Of a DNA stretch of 64,000 nt, positions 26,283 to 34,621 are shown piece after piece. The notes below the pieces were generated by a model. That model was not told the DNA's origin. It was given only the letters and a program-made list of their open reading frames with translations, and did not search any database. How positions within the stretch are numbered: the first letter of the stretch is position 1; each line of letters starts with the position of its first letter. This DNA is from Gemmatimonadota bacterium (GTDB taxonomy: Bacteria > Gemmatimonadota > Gemmatimonadetes > Gemmatimonadales > Gemmatimonadaceae), in assembly GCA_016719105.1 (NCBI GenBank), contig JADKAQ010000004.1, forward strand, positions 248,001-312,000, in the 5' to 3' direction. The position numbers and the translations under genes are program-made.

Positions 26283-27170
26283 ATGCAAATCGCCTTTCTC
26301 GGGCTGGGAGCCATCGGCACCCCCATGGCGCGGCACGTCGCCGCCCACCACGCACTGACGGTCTGGAATCGTACCGCAGCCAAGGCCGAGTCGTTCGCGG
26401 CCGCCTTCGGCGCCACCCTCGCAGCGTCTCCCGCCGCGGCGGCGCGGGGGGCACCGGTCGTCATCACCTGCCTGCCGACGTCGCGCGAGGTCGAATCGCT
26501 GCTCGACGGCCCCGACGGCCTGCTCGCCGGGATGGCCGACGGCACGTTGCTCATCGACTGCACATCGGGTGACCCGGCCTCCTCGCGCCGCATCGCCGCA
26601 CGCCTGGCCGAGCGAGGGATCGCGTTCCTCGACGCGCCGGTGAGCGGTGGCGTCTCCGGGGCGGAGGCGGGGGCGCTGACCGTCATGTGCGGCGGCGACG
26701 ACGCCACCTTCGCGCGTGCGCGTCCCGTGCTCGAAGCCTTCGGGAAGAAGATCGTCCTCGTCGGTCCGATCGGCGCCGGCCACGCCCTAAAGGCGGTGAA
26801 CAACGCGCTCCTCGCCGTCCACATCTGGTCGGCCGCCGAGGGACTCGCGGCCCTCACCAAGGCCGGCGTGAAGCCGTCGGCGGCGCTGGAAGTCATCAAC
26901 GCCTCGAGCGGGCGGTCGAATACGTCAGAGAACCTGGTGCCGCAGCGCGTGGTGACGCGCGCCTTCCCGCGCACCTTCAAGCTCGCGCTGCTGGAGAAGG
27001 ACGTCGCGATCGCCGCCGACTTCATACGGGAACAGCGGGTCCCCTCCACCGTGATCCAGCAGGTGGCCGAACTCTTCCGCCTCGCCCGGCACGAGTTGGG
27101 GGAAGACGCCGATCACGTCGAAGCGGCGAAGCTGATCGAGCAGTGGAGCGACGTCATCATCGCCGACTGA
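26283..27170 (+). CDS. 3-hydroxyisobutyrate dehydrogenase-family oxidoreductase
   Basis: A 295-residue NAD(P)-dependent beta-hydroxyacid dehydrogenase. The Rossmann motif GLGAIGTPMA is at the N-terminus, the substrate loop reads DAPVSGGVSGAEAGALTVMCGG, and the catalytic lysine lies in GHALKAVNNALL. C-terminal helices are typical. Members include 3-hydroxyisobutyrate, tartronate-semialdehyde and glyoxylate reductases; the exact substrate cannot be read. It starts 57 nt from the divergent HMA-like gene and precedes the cysteine-desulfurase-like gene by 70 nt. Confidence 0.88.
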   Translation: MQIAFLGLGAIGTPMARHVAAHHALTVWNRTAAKAESFAAAFGATLAASPAAAARGAPVVITCLPTSREVESLLDGPDGLLAGMADGTLLIDCTSGDPASSRRIAARLAERGIAFLDAPVSGGVSGAEAGALTVMCGGDDATFARARPVLEAFGKKIVLVGPIGAGHALKAVNNALLAVHIWSAAEGLAALTKAGVKPSAALEVINASSGRSNTSENLVPQRVVTRAFPRTFKLALLEKDVAIAADFIREQRVPSTVIQQVAELFRLARHELGEDADHVEAAKLIEQWSDVIIAD

Positions 27171-27240
27171 CCCTACGTTCGTCGCCCGGCGCCCCGCATT
27201 CCCCGTCCCGCGTTTCCGTCATCCCGCCTTTCCGAGCCCT

Positions 27241-28485
27241 ATGCCTGCTTCGCCTGCCGGTGCCCCCCTGATCAGCCTCTCCGAGATTCGCGATCGTTTC
27301 CCGGCCCTCCAGCGCCAGGAGGGAGGGCACCCGGTGGCGTACTTCGACGGCCCCGGGGGGACGCAGGTGCCGCGCGACGTGGTGGAGGCGGTGGTCGACT
27401 ATCTCTACCATCACAACGCCAACACCCACTGGTCGTATCCCACCTCCGCGGAGACCGACGCGTGTCTCGCCGAGGCGCGCTCGGCGGTCGCGGACCTGCT
27501 CAACGCCGGGCACGACGAGGTCGCGTTCGGCAACAACATGACGACGCTGACCTTTCACGTCTCCCGCGCGTTAGGCAGGCGCTGGGGGGCGGGCGATGAG
27601 GTCATCGTCACCGAACTCGATCACCATGCCAACGTGGACCCGTGGCGCGAGATGGCGCGCGAACGCGGGGTCACGGTGCGTACCGTGCGCATGGACCCGG
27701 CCTCGGGGACGCTCGACCTCGACGACCTGCGGCGGGCCTTTTCGTCGCGCACGCGACTCCTGGCCATCGGTGCCGCCTCCAATGCCCTCGGGACGATCAA
27801 CGACATCGCCGCGGCGACGCGCCTGGCGCACGAGCATGGGGCGCTCAGCTTCGTCGATGCAGTACACTACGCCGCGCACGGCGTCATCGACGTGAAGGCA
27901 TGGGACTGCGATTTCCTCGCCTGCTCGGCATACAAGTTCTATGGCCCGCACGTCGGCATTCTCTACGGGAAGCGGGCGCTCATCGATGGGCTCGACGTCC
28001 CCCGCCTCGCGCCGGCCTCCAACGAGTCGCCAGAGCGTCTCGAGACGGGGACGCTCAACCACGAGGGGATCGTCGGCGCTGGGGCGGCGGTGAACTTCCT
28101 GGCCTCGCTCGCCCCCGGTGCCACGCGGCGCGAACGCCTAACGAACTCCCTCGGCGGCCTCCACGTGCGTGGCGACGCGCTCGTTGCACGGCTCTGGCAT
28201 GGGCTGTCCGCCATCGAGGGGGTCACGCGCTACGGCGTGGCCCCGGGCGGGGCGCGGACTCCGACCGTGATCTTCACGATCGCGGGAAAGAGCTCCACGG
28301 AAGTGGCGCGGGCGCTCGTCCCGCTCGGCCTGTACGTGTCGAATGGTGACTTCTACGCCATGACCGTCATCGAACGGCTCGGCCAGTCGGCAGACGGAGT
28401 GGTACGGGCCGGGTGCGCGTGCTACACCAGCGAGGAGGAGGTCGATCGGCTCGTCGCCGGCGTCGCGCAGGTCGCCGCGCGCTGA
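27241..28485 (+). CDS. Cysteine desulfurase-like class V aminotransferase
   Basis: A 414-residue PLP enzyme of the SufS/CsdA-like group. Visible parts: YFDGPGGTQVP at the N-terminus, TELDHHANVDPW with the cofactor-stacking His, ASNALGTINDI, and the PLP lysine in CSAYKFYGPHVG. The group often annotated cysteine desulfurase-like has this pattern. The catalytic-loop cysteine of true desulfurases is not obvious, though RAGCACYTSEEE near the C-terminus holds two cysteines. The reaction therefore remains open. Confidence 0.82.
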   Translation: MPASPAGAPLISLSEIRDRFPALQRQEGGHPVAYFDGPGGTQVPRDVVEAVVDYLYHHNANTHWSYPTSAETDACLAEARSAVADLLNAGHDEVAFGNNMTTLTFHVSRALGRRWGAGDEVIVTELDHHANVDPWREMARERGVTVRTVRMDPASGTLDLDDLRRAFSSRTRLLAIGAASNALGTINDIAAATRLAHEHGALSFVDAVHYAAHGVIDVKAWDCDFLACSAYKFYGPHVGILYGKRALIDGLDVPRLAPASNESPERLETGTLNHEGIVGAGAAVNFLASLAPGATRRERLTNSLGGLHVRGDALVARLWHGLSAIEGVTRYGVAPGGARTPTVIFTIAGKSSTEVARALVPLGLYVSNGDFYAMTVIERLGQSADGVVRAGCACYTSEEEVDRLVAGVAQVAAR

Positions 28486-28513
28486 ACGACCGCATGACCC
28501 CGCGGGGGGCGGC

Positions 28514-28519
28514 TATATT
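28514..28519 (+). promoter_or_regulatory. -10 element TATATT, leaderless-type promoter
   Basis: TATATT ends 9 nt before the ATG of the lipoprotein gene, which would place transcription start within 2-3 nt of the start codon. The same hexamer has the same 9-nt spacing before RNase Z on the other strand. Confidence 0.5.
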
Positions 28520-28528
28520 CCTCCGGGC

Positions 28529-29749
28529 ATGAGTCCCCGTTCCGCCCCCATCCGTCGGCGCCGTCGCGCCGTCAGCGTCCTCGCGCTGGTCGCGGCCAGC
28601 GTCGCGTTCGCGCTCGCCACGACGGCCTGCGGCGACGCCCGTCGGGCCGAGGCCGCGCCGAGGGCGTCGTTCCTCGTGGCGGCCGGCGATTCGACGTTCT
28701 GGGTCGACAGCGACGGCGACCGCGTCACGCTGCGGCGCTCCCCGATGCTGCTCGCCGAGCATGCCGGGCACTACTACGAGCTGTACCTGACGGACGACGA
28801 CCAGTCGTACTACGACGCGGTGATCCTCGGCCAGCGCATCTTCCGGCGGGACCTCAACACCGGTGACTCGCTGCTGCTCCTCGAGGATTCGACGCTGGCG
28901 CGCCTGGCGGCAGACTACGCGCGCGGCCATCCCGGCGAGTCGCCGCTGGCCCCGGACGAAGACGTCGCCGAAGAGCCGTCCACGCACGCGACGACGGAGA
29001 CGGAGCTGCTCGATGTCTCCGGGCCGTTCCTCACCTACGAGCAGCACGTCGATCTCGACGTCGTCGGGGAGCGGGACCAGCACGTGACGCGGCGCGGGGT
29101 GCTCGACGTGCGCGACGGGCACGCCGTCGCGGTGGCCGACCTCGTGGGCCGGGCGCAGGCGTCGGAGATTCACCGTCAGGGGCAACGCCTGCTCGCGATG
29201 GCCATGGACTCCATCCGCCGCGCCAACGACGAGCGGGCGCGACGGGCCGCGACGGCGCTCACTGGCTTCGTCTTCGACTCGCTGTCGTTTGCGCTCGTCG
29301 AAGACGAGGGGGCGCCGGCGGTGGCCTTCCTCGTTCCAGGGCGCGGACCGCGTGCGGGGGGCTTTGCCCTCCCGCTGCCACCCCTGCGCATCACCGAGGG
29401 GCCGTGGTGGGCGTCGATCCGCGCGGGGCTCCCGACCGCTCCAGCCGGCGGCGCGACGTGGCGCGGGGCCGGGTACGACGTGATCGCCCGTGACGATTCG
29501 GCGGGGGAGTCGGCTGTGCTGGTGCTGCGCAAGGGGCCTAACGAGTGGCCGGTGGGGCGCGTCCCGACGCCGGTGCGGCGGGTGCATCGCCTCGACGATC
29601 CGCGCGTCGACGCGGCGACGATCCATGGGCTGCGTCGCGCCTTCGACGAGTCGGCGCTCTACTCGGGCGACACGCGCACGGCATCGTTTCCCTCCTTCCC
29701 GCGCACGCCCGTCATCTGGGTATCGCACTCGCACCTCGACTCACCGTGA
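28529..29749 (+). CDS. Secreted lipoprotein of unknown function
   Basis: A 406-residue protein with an arginine-rich signal peptide and a lipobox ALATTAC, so Cys at about 31 is probably lipidated. The mature part starts with acidic repeats (WVDSDGD, LTDDDQSYYD) and contains no domain I can name. Beta-rich segments alternate with an alpha-helical stretch around 210-240. It overlaps the thioesterase start by GTGA. The TATATT promoter element and lack of a clear Shine-Dalgarno sequence suggest a leaderless transcript. Confidence 0.75.
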   Translation: MSPRSAPIRRRRRAVSVLALVAASVAFALATTACGDARRAEAAPRASFLVAAGDSTFWVDSDGDRVTLRRSPMLLAEHAGHYYELYLTDDDQSYYDAVILGQRIFRRDLNTGDSLLLLEDSTLARLAADYARGHPGESPLAPDEDVAEEPSTHATTETELLDVSGPFLTYEQHVDLDVVGERDQHVTRRGVLDVRDGHAVAVADLVGRAQASEIHRQGQRLLAMAMDSIRRANDERARRAATALTGFVFDSLSFALVEDEGAPAVAFLVPGRGPRAGGFALPLPPLRITEGPWWASIRAGLPTAPAGGATWRGAGYDVIARDDSAGESAVLVLRKGPNEWPVGRVPTPVRRVHRLDDPRVDAATIHGLRRAFDESALYSGDTRTASFPSFPRTPVIWVSHSHLDSP

Positions 29750-30252
29750 CAGACCCGGAGCTTCGCCCCTCGCGTCCCGTGCGTGCATCGCAGCACGAGA
29801 CGTCCGAGATCATGATGCCGCAGCACGCCAACAACCTCGGGCACGTCTTCGGCGGGGTCGTGCTCTCGATGATGGACCGCACGGCGGCGGTCAGCGCGAT
29901 CCGTCATGCGCGAATCACGGTCGTCACCGCATCCATCGATCGAGTCGATTTTCGGGAGCCCATCCACGTGGGCGATCTCGTGGTGATGAAGGCGAGCGTG
30001 AACTTCGTCGGGCGTACCTCGATGGAGGTCGGGGTGCGCGTAGAAGCCGAGGACATGCTCACCGGTCAGCGACGCCACACCAACTCGGCCTACCTCACCT
30101 TCGTGGCGATCGACCGTAACGGACGTCCCGTGGAGATCGCACAACTCGTGACCGAGAGCGAGGAAGAGACCCGCCGTGCCGGGGCGGCGCAGGACCGGCG
30201 CCGGCGTCGCCTCGAAGAGCGGCAGGCCGAGGAACGAAATGCCGCGGGTTGA
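29746..30252 (+). CDS. Acyl-CoA thioesterase, hotdog fold (YciA/ACOT-like)
   Basis: A 168-residue hotdog-fold protein. HANNLGHVFGGVVLSMMDRTAAVSA is the hallmark N-terminal strand and helix with the catalytic Asp, and VDFREPIHVGDLVVMKASVN follows. The C-terminal 35 residues are charged and arginine-rich, longer than typical. It hydrolyses acyl-CoA to free acid and CoA. The GTG start overlaps the stop of the lipoprotein gene by GTGA. Chain-length preference is not predictable. Confidence 0.88.
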   Translation: MTDPELRPSRPVRASQHETSEIMMPQHANNLGHVFGGVVLSMMDRTAAVSAIRHARITVVTASIDRVDFREPIHVGDLVVMKASVNFVGRTSMEVGVRVEAEDMLTGQRRHTNSAYLTFVAIDRNGRPVEIAQLVTESEEETRRAGAAQDRRRRRLEERQAEERNAAG

Positions 30253-30279
30253 CCGAAGTGATCGAAAGGACGGTATCTT
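30249..30279 (+). promoter_or_regulatory. Candidate sigma-70 promoter for the DUF2203 gene
   Basis: TTGACC at 30249-30254 overlaps the thioesterase stop, and GGTATCTT follows 17-19 nt later. About 110 nt of leader separate it from the DUF2203 start. The spacing leaves the exact -10 uncertain. Confidence 0.35.
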
Positions 30280-30396
30280 CTTCCCCTTGATGCAGCGACG
30301 CTGTCAGGCGTTCTTGCAGGCAGGGTGCTCGTGCCCGGCGTGGCGGTGTCCGCCACCGACTGCCGCGGCCGTGGCCCGGTGATTTTGGAGAGTGTG

Positions 30397-30819
30397 ATGA
30401 CCAGGAAGTTCTCGCTTGACGAAGCAAACCGAATGCTGCCGCTGGTCTCGCGCATCGTGCGCGACATCATCGATCACTATCGCGAGTGGCAGCGCACCGT
30501 CGAGGCCTTCGAGATCGCCGCGACGCTGAGTCGCTCGGAGAAGCCCACCCCCGAGGCCGAAGCGCTGCAGCACAGGGCGCAGGAGCTTGCGCGCGACATT
30601 CAGGGGTTCGTCGGGGAGCTGTCCCGGCTCGGGCTCGAGTTCAAGGGCTTCGAACTCGGACTGGTCGATTTTCCCGCCGACGTCGAGGGACGCAGTATCT
30701 GCTGGTGCTGGAAGCACGGCGAGGCGTCCGTCGCGTACTGGCACGAGCTCGATGCCGGGTTCAATGGTCGGCAACCGGTCGAGGCGCTCCTGCAGGTGTC
30801 CACCGCGTCGCACGGTTGA
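30397..30819 (+). CDS. DUF2203 family protein
   Basis: A 140-residue protein whose N-terminus TRKFSLDEANRMLPLVSRIV and C-terminal SICWCWKHGEASVAYWHELDAG are characteristic of DUF2203. It is mainly alpha-helical with a central Gln/Glu-rich helix. The family role is unknown. GGAG 6 nt before ATG 30397 fixes the start; the upstream in-frame ATG lacks a Shine-Dalgarno sequence. It is preceded by its own promoter candidate. Confidence 0.88.
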   Translation: MTRKFSLDEANRMLPLVSRIVRDIIDHYREWQRTVEAFEIAATLSRSEKPTPEAEALQHRAQELARDIQGFVGELSRLGLEFKGFELGLVDFPADVEGRSICWCWKHGEASVAYWHELDAGFNGRQPVEALLQVSTASHG

Positions 30820-30874
30820 CCAGCGCGCGCGCTCGTAGTCGCCGCCCTACGCTCCCCTCGCCACTCGAATCTTC

Positions 30875-31150
30875 ATGAAGCACTACCGTTCTAACGACGG
30901 CACCGGCTGGTCGGTGTCGGTGCAACTCCCGAGTCACTCGAGCGCCATCGTGCTGTTCGGGCACCCGACGGGCAACAGCCGCTTCGATCGCTACGCGATC
31001 CACAACGCGCACGGGACGCAGGTCAACGACCCGCGCGCGCGTCTGGACGGCGACGCCGTCCTGGCCGGCCTCAACGATCGCGAGCTCGCGCGCCTCTTCC
31101 GTCGGTCCATCGCCGTCCAGGCGGATCGTCCGACGTACGTCGTTTCCTAG
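30875..31150 (+). CDS. Small hypothetical protein
   Basis: A 91-residue soluble protein of unknown family. It contains the stretches SVQLPSHSSAIVLFGH and NSRFDRYAIHN and a C-terminal helical segment LAGLNDRELARLFRRSIAVQ. There is no signal peptide and no cysteine. It follows DUF2203 by 55 nt and converges on RNase Z, whose stop is 7 nt away. Its composition matches its neighbours, so I take it as a real gene with unassigned function. Confidence 0.6.
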   Translation: MKHYRSNDGTGWSVSVQLPSHSSAIVLFGHPTGNSRFDRYAIHNAHGTQVNDPRARLDGDAVLAGLNDRELARLFRRSIAVQADRPTYVVS

Positions 31151-31157
31151 CGAGCCC

Positions 31158-32105
31158 TCACGCGCGTTCCGCGTCGTCGTCGCCGGCGTCGCGGAAGGGG
31201 ACATCGATCTCGATGCCATCGCGCGCGATCGTCGTTCGCGGAAAGACGCTCCTTGCCTCACGTTCCAGGTCGCTGACGTCGCGCGTGTAGCGTGCCGACA
31301 GGTGCGTGAGCACGAGCCGAAGCGCCCCAGCCTCTTTGGCCAGCGTCGCGGCCTCCCGTGCCGTGGAGTGCCCCGTCTCGACCGCACGCTCGGCGTCTTC
31401 GTCGCCAAACGTCGACTCGTGGACGAGTAGGTCGGCGTCGGCGGCGGCGGTGCGGGTGGCGTCGCAGGGACGGGTGTCCCCCGTGATCACAATGCGACGT
31501 CCGGGGCGGGTGGCTCCCACCAGTTCGTGGGGCTGTACCACGCGCCCGTCCTCGAGCGTGATCGGATCCCCCTTGTGGATCCGCCCCCAGAGCGGCCCCT
31601 CGGGGATCCCGAGCTCCCGGGCCCGTTCAGGGTTGAATCGCCCGCGCCGGATGTCCTCGACGATGGCCCATCCGAGGGCGACCGAACCGCGGTGCTCGGC
31701 CCCGATCGCTTCCACTTGATAGTCCTTCCGCCGGACCACGTCTCCCGGCGCCAGCTCGGCGATTTCGAGCGGAAAGGTGAGTCGGTCGGCGCCCAGCCCC
31801 TCGCACTTCTTCATGGTCCGTGCGGCGCCCCGCGGTCCCCACACCCGCAGGAGGTCGGTTCGTCCCTGCAGGGCCATCGTGCGCAGGAGCCCGATGATCC
31901 CGAGGTAGTGATCGGTATGGAAGTGGGAGAAGAAGACGTCGCCGAAGTTGAACGAGACGCCGTATCGCATCATCTGGCGCTGCGTCCCCTCGCCGCAGTC
32001 GAACAGGAGCGTCTCTCCCTCCCGTTCGAGGGCAATGGAGGAGACGCCGCGTTCGACGGTCGGGCGGGAGGCGGAGGTCCCGAGGAATCGGAGAGAAAGG
32101 GGCAT
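31158..32105 (-). CDS. rnz: Ribonuclease Z
   Basis: A 315-residue metallo-beta-lactamase-fold tRNA 3'-endonuclease. The zinc motif is HFHTDH, with the upstream LLFDCGEGTQRQMM typical of RNase Z, a second His in GAEHRGS, and Asp in GDTRPCD. Near the C-terminus HLSARY supplies the last ligand. It removes 3' trailers from tRNA precursors; both tRNAs in this window lack an encoded CCA, so they depend on this cleavage plus CCA addition. A TATATT -10 lies 9 nt upstream of the ATG. Confidence 0.93.
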   Translation of the reverse strand: MPLSLRFLGTSASRPTVERGVSSIALEREGETLLFDCGEGTQRQMMRYGVSFNFGDVFFSHFHTDHYLGIIGLLRTMALQGRTDLLRVWGPRGAARTMKKCEGLGADRLTFPLEIAELAPGDVVRRKDYQVEAIGAEHRGSVALGWAIVEDIRRGRFNPERARELGIPEGPLWGRIHKGDPITLEDGRVVQPHELVGATRPGRRIVITGDTRPCDATRTAAADADLLVHESTFGDEDAERAVETGHSTAREAATLAKEAGALRLVLTHLSARYTRDVSDLEREARSVFPRTTIARDGIEIDVPFRDAGDDDAERA

Positions 32106-32481
32106 GGCGGCGGGAATATAGCGGCTGAGGCTGCTGTGGCGCGGGCGTGGACATTGCTTGGGCGTGTCCGAACAGGCGCGACGTTAGGCCCCGCAAGTGT
32201 GATGTAGCTCGCTGAGGTTGGCAGCGATCGGGGTCAACGTAGCACACGCGCTGCGCAACGAGCGGGCACGACCACGAGCGTCCTGTTGTCCGGGGATGAC
32301 CGGACGGGCACCACTACGGCCGAGGTTGCTTGATTGGGCCGAGGGTTCGGTGCGACTTGTGGGAGTGCTTTTTCGCTCTCGTGCGTTAGGACAGGGAGCG
32401 GGGCACGATTGCTCGCCTGCCGCGCCGAGGTGCGGGTTCGACTGCGCGGCAAACGCCGTATCGTTGGACAGGGAGGAGACC
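32106..32481. promoter_or_regulatory. Divergent gap between RNase Z and the KGG gene
   Basis: This 376-bp region holds the leaderless-type RNase Z promoter at its left end and the KGG ribosome-binding site at its right end. Two GTTAGG hexamers (near 32183 and 32385) lie inside. I see no other gene, RNA or strong hairpin. Confidence 0.4.
32115..32120 (-). promoter_or_regulatory. -10 element TATATT before RNase Z
   Basis: TATATT on the minus strand is separated from the RNase Z ATG by 9 nt, the same spacing as at 28514. A leaderless or near-leaderless transcript is expected. No Shine-Dalgarno sequence is present between element and start. Confidence 0.5.
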
Positions 32482-32838
32482 ATGAGCAGCAAGAGCAAGC
32501 GCGGGTTCGCGTCGATGGACCCGGAACGGCAGCGCGAGATCGCCAGCAAGGGCGGCCGTGCGGCGCACCAGAAGGGAACGGCGCACGAGTGGTCACGTGA
32601 CGAAGCGCGCACCGCCGGCCGCAAGGGCGGCGAGGTCGTGAGTCGTGATCGGGCGCACATGGCAGCCATCGGCCGCGAAGGCGGCGAGGCGCGTGGGCGT
32701 TCGACCGCCAGGCAGCGTCAGTCGGGCTTTGCCGACCGCGAGTCGATCGTGTCGATCACGCGCGAGGGAATGCCGGGGCACGGGGCGGCGGGTGAGCGCA
32801 GCCAGGCCACGCCGACGCAGGGTGAGGCAACTCGTTAG
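32482..32838 (+). CDS. KGG-repeat stress-induced protein (GsiB-like)
   Basis: A 118-residue hydrophilic protein with three KGG-type repeats (SKGGRAAH, RKGGEVVS, REGGEARG) of the stress-induced GsiB/YciG kind, followed by a low-complexity tail. Such proteins accumulate in general stress or desiccation. GGAGG lies about 5 nt before the ATG. Its TAG stop lies in a GTTAGG hexamer that also carries the TAA stop of the convergent photolyase gene. Upstream promoter type is not obvious. Confidence 0.88.
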   Translation: MSSKSKRGFASMDPERQREIASKGGRAAHQKGTAHEWSRDEARTAGRKGGEVVSRDRAHMAAIGREGGEARGRSTARQRQSGFADRESIVSITREGMPGHGAAGERSQATPTQGEATR

Positions 32839-34307
32839 GGTCGCAGGGGAAGTTCAGGCTGCGTGGCGGTAGGGCCGTGCAGCCAGCGGTGCACGTAGCG
32901 CACCGTGTCCCACTTGTCGCGTGCCCGCTTGAGTGACATGGGCCGGATCACTCCGAGGATGGGGCGATCATAGAACGGGCGGTCGAACTTTCCGAAGCAC
33001 CACTGGATTCCGCCGTAGCTACTGGGGTCGCGGCCGTCCAGACCGTACTTGTTGTTGAGGTGTACGAGCCACGCCAGCGCATCGGCGTAGTGCGCGCTCC
33101 AGAGCAGAACGCTCTTGCCCCAGAGCATGCGCACCACGTTATGCATCACGCCGGTGAGTTCCAACTCGCGCTGGGCGGCATTCCACAATTCGTCGTGCGT
33201 CGCGGCGCGCTCGAGCTGCTCGAGCGAGTAGGTCGCTTCACGAGGGTCGTCGGCATGCTTCGCCATCGTCCGGTGCACCCACTCGGGGAGAGCTGCGAGC
33301 GTCCCGAAGTTCGGGTTGCGCAGGCAGAAGTTGAGCGACAGCTCACGCCACGTGACCAGTTCATCGATGAACTTCCCTGTCTCGGCCGCGTGCGGCGAGG
33401 CGAGGGCGGCGCGCGCCACCTCGGCTGCGGCGATCTGGCCGAAGTGCAAGTACGGCGACAGCCGGCTCGATCCCTCCTCATCGGTCGGGTCGGACCGGCG
33501 TTCGCTGTAGTGCGCGAGGGCGCCGTCGCAGAACGCGTGCAGGCGCGCGCGCGCGGCCGTGAGCCCGCTCCGCATCGCCACGGCGGGCACCGAGTGATCG
33601 ATCTCGCAGGCGGCGATTGCCGAGCCGAGGTCGACCGTCGCCAGGTCGAGCGTGGCCGTGGCGAGGGTGTCGCGCAACGACGCCGCGAGCGACGGCGTCA
33701 CGGCGACACGCGCCCCCCGGTCTTCCACTGGCTCCAGCGCCAGCGCCATGAGCTTCGCCAGCTTGGGGCGGATGGTGCGCGCAGCGTATTCCTCCTTCTC
33801 GATTGCGCCTGACGGCACCACCGCGTGCGACTCGATCGCCACCACGCGGCAGTTCGCGCGCTCGCCAAACCGTTGTGTGCGTTCGGCGATGCCGCAGGTC
33901 GGAAAGCGGTCGGTGACCACCAGCGCCGCCCGTGCGGCGAGCCGATCGACCACTCGGCGGTCGTCGTCGCGGCGCTGGCGAAGGACGAACTGGTAGTGGA
34001 GCCCCAGCCCTTCGGCGCGGGCGGCGAGTTCCCGTGCGTTGTGGAGGATGAAGCTGTGGATCCGGTCGTTCGCGTGCTCGTACGTGGGATCGAGCCCCTG
34101 ATGGACGACCAGTGGCTTGTTCAGACGGTCGGCCTCGATCACCGCAAAGCGGAGCGCCCAGTTCTCCTCGAATCGATGGGTACTCTGCATCCAGTACAGG
34201 ACGTACTCCCCTTCCGGCTGCGTGCGCTTGTCGTTGACGCGCGTGCCCCGGAGCGAGAGCTGGTCGCGGACATACTGACTGGTGAGCAGGTGCGGGGGGG
34301 AACTCAC
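32835..34307 (-). CDS. Class II CPD photolyase
   Basis: A 490-residue DNA photolyase that splits cyclobutane pyrimidine dimers with blue light using FAD. The N-terminal antenna region starts VLYWMQSTHRFEENWAL, characteristic of class II. The FAD/DNA domain shows YLHFGQIAAAEVARA, ELVTWRELSLNFC, and MLWGKSVLLWS with the late tryptophans. GTG 34307 was chosen because a TATTCT -10 element lies 16 nt upstream; an ATG at 34394 would add 29 residues with no family resemblance. Its stop overlaps that of the KGG gene. Confidence 0.85.
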   Translation of the reverse strand: MSSPPHLLTSQYVRDQLSLRGTRVNDKRTQPEGEYVLYWMQSTHRFEENWALRFAVIEADRLNKPLVVHQGLDPTYEHANDRIHSFILHNARELAARAEGLGLHYQFVLRQRRDDDRRVVDRLAARAALVVTDRFPTCGIAERTQRFGERANCRVVAIESHAVVPSGAIEKEEYAARTIRPKLAKLMALALEPVEDRGARVAVTPSLAASLRDTLATATLDLATVDLGSAIAACEIDHSVPAVAMRSGLTAARARLHAFCDGALAHYSERRSDPTDEEGSSRLSPYLHFGQIAAAEVARAALASPHAAETGKFIDELVTWRELSLNFCLRNPNFGTLAALPEWVHRTMAKHADDPREATYSLEQLERAATHDELWNAAQRELELTGVMHNVVRMLWGKSVLLWSAHYADALAWLVHLNNKYGLDGRDPSSYGGIQWCFGKFDRPFYDRPILGVIRPMSLKRARDKWDTVRYVHRWLHGPTATQPELPLRP

Positions 34308-34323
34308 GGCGGCCCGGCGGGAT

Positions 34324-34329
34324 AGAATA
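34324..34329 (-). promoter_or_regulatory. -10-like TATTCT for the photolyase gene
   Basis: TATTCT within GTTCTATTCTATC on the minus strand is an AT-rich island 16 nt upstream of the chosen GTG. It argues against the longer photolyase start at 34394. Confidence 0.35.
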
Positions 34330-34428
34330 GAACGAATGGACGTGTGACCGGAACGTAGCGGGACCGTCACGCAGTGGTGGTCAATAGGGCTCAAGTTGTA
34401 CTTGTTCCAGCGGTTAGCTCAGGTTGGC

Positions 34429-34456
34429 TTGACATCGAAGGGCACGGGGCTAGGTT
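34429..34456 (+). promoter_or_regulatory. Strong sigma-70 promoter for tRNA-Ala
   Basis: A perfect TTGACA (34429-34434) is followed after 16 nt by TAGGTT (34451-34456). It is the best -35/-10 pair in the window and lies about 90 nt before the tRNA. Confidence 0.7.
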
Positions 34457-34468
34457 TACGTCCAACGC

Positions 34469-34490
34469 CGGCCCCGCCCTCGCGGGGCCG
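34469..34490 (+). promoter_or_regulatory. GC-rich hairpin in the tRNA-Ala leader
   Basis: A perfect 9-bp stem (34469-34477, 34482-34490) with a CCTC loop lies just after the promoter. It is in the 5' leader removed by RNase P and may mark the leader for processing or act as a premature attenuator. Confidence 0.45.
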
Positions 34491-34546
34491 AGTCGTTACG
34501 CCGGAGTGCGACCGTCGTCTATCAGGTGGCGCTCGTCTGGCATTCC

Positions 34547-34619
34547 GGGGCTGTAGCTCAGCTGGGAGAGCGCTGCAATCGCACTGCAGAGGTCAGGGGT
34601 TCGATCCCCCTCAGCTCCA
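34547..34619 (+). tRNA. tRNA-Ala (anticodon CGC)
   Basis: A full cloverleaf is seen. The 7-bp acceptor GGGGCTG/CAGCTCC includes the G3-U70 pair that identifies tRNA-Ala; the D arm is GCTC/GAGC; the anticodon stem CTGCA/TGCAG has loop ATCGCAC, giving anticodon CGC for GCG codons; and the T arm is AGGGG-TTCGATC-CCCCT. The discriminator is A and CCA is not encoded. A strong promoter precedes it. A structured 170-nt region and terminator follow. Confidence 0.95.
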
Positions 34620-34621
34620 TA

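Noticed and set aside
34308..34394. Longer photolyase starting at ATG 34394
   Set aside because: The extra 29 residues do not resemble photolyase N-termini and the better -10 element lies inside this extension.
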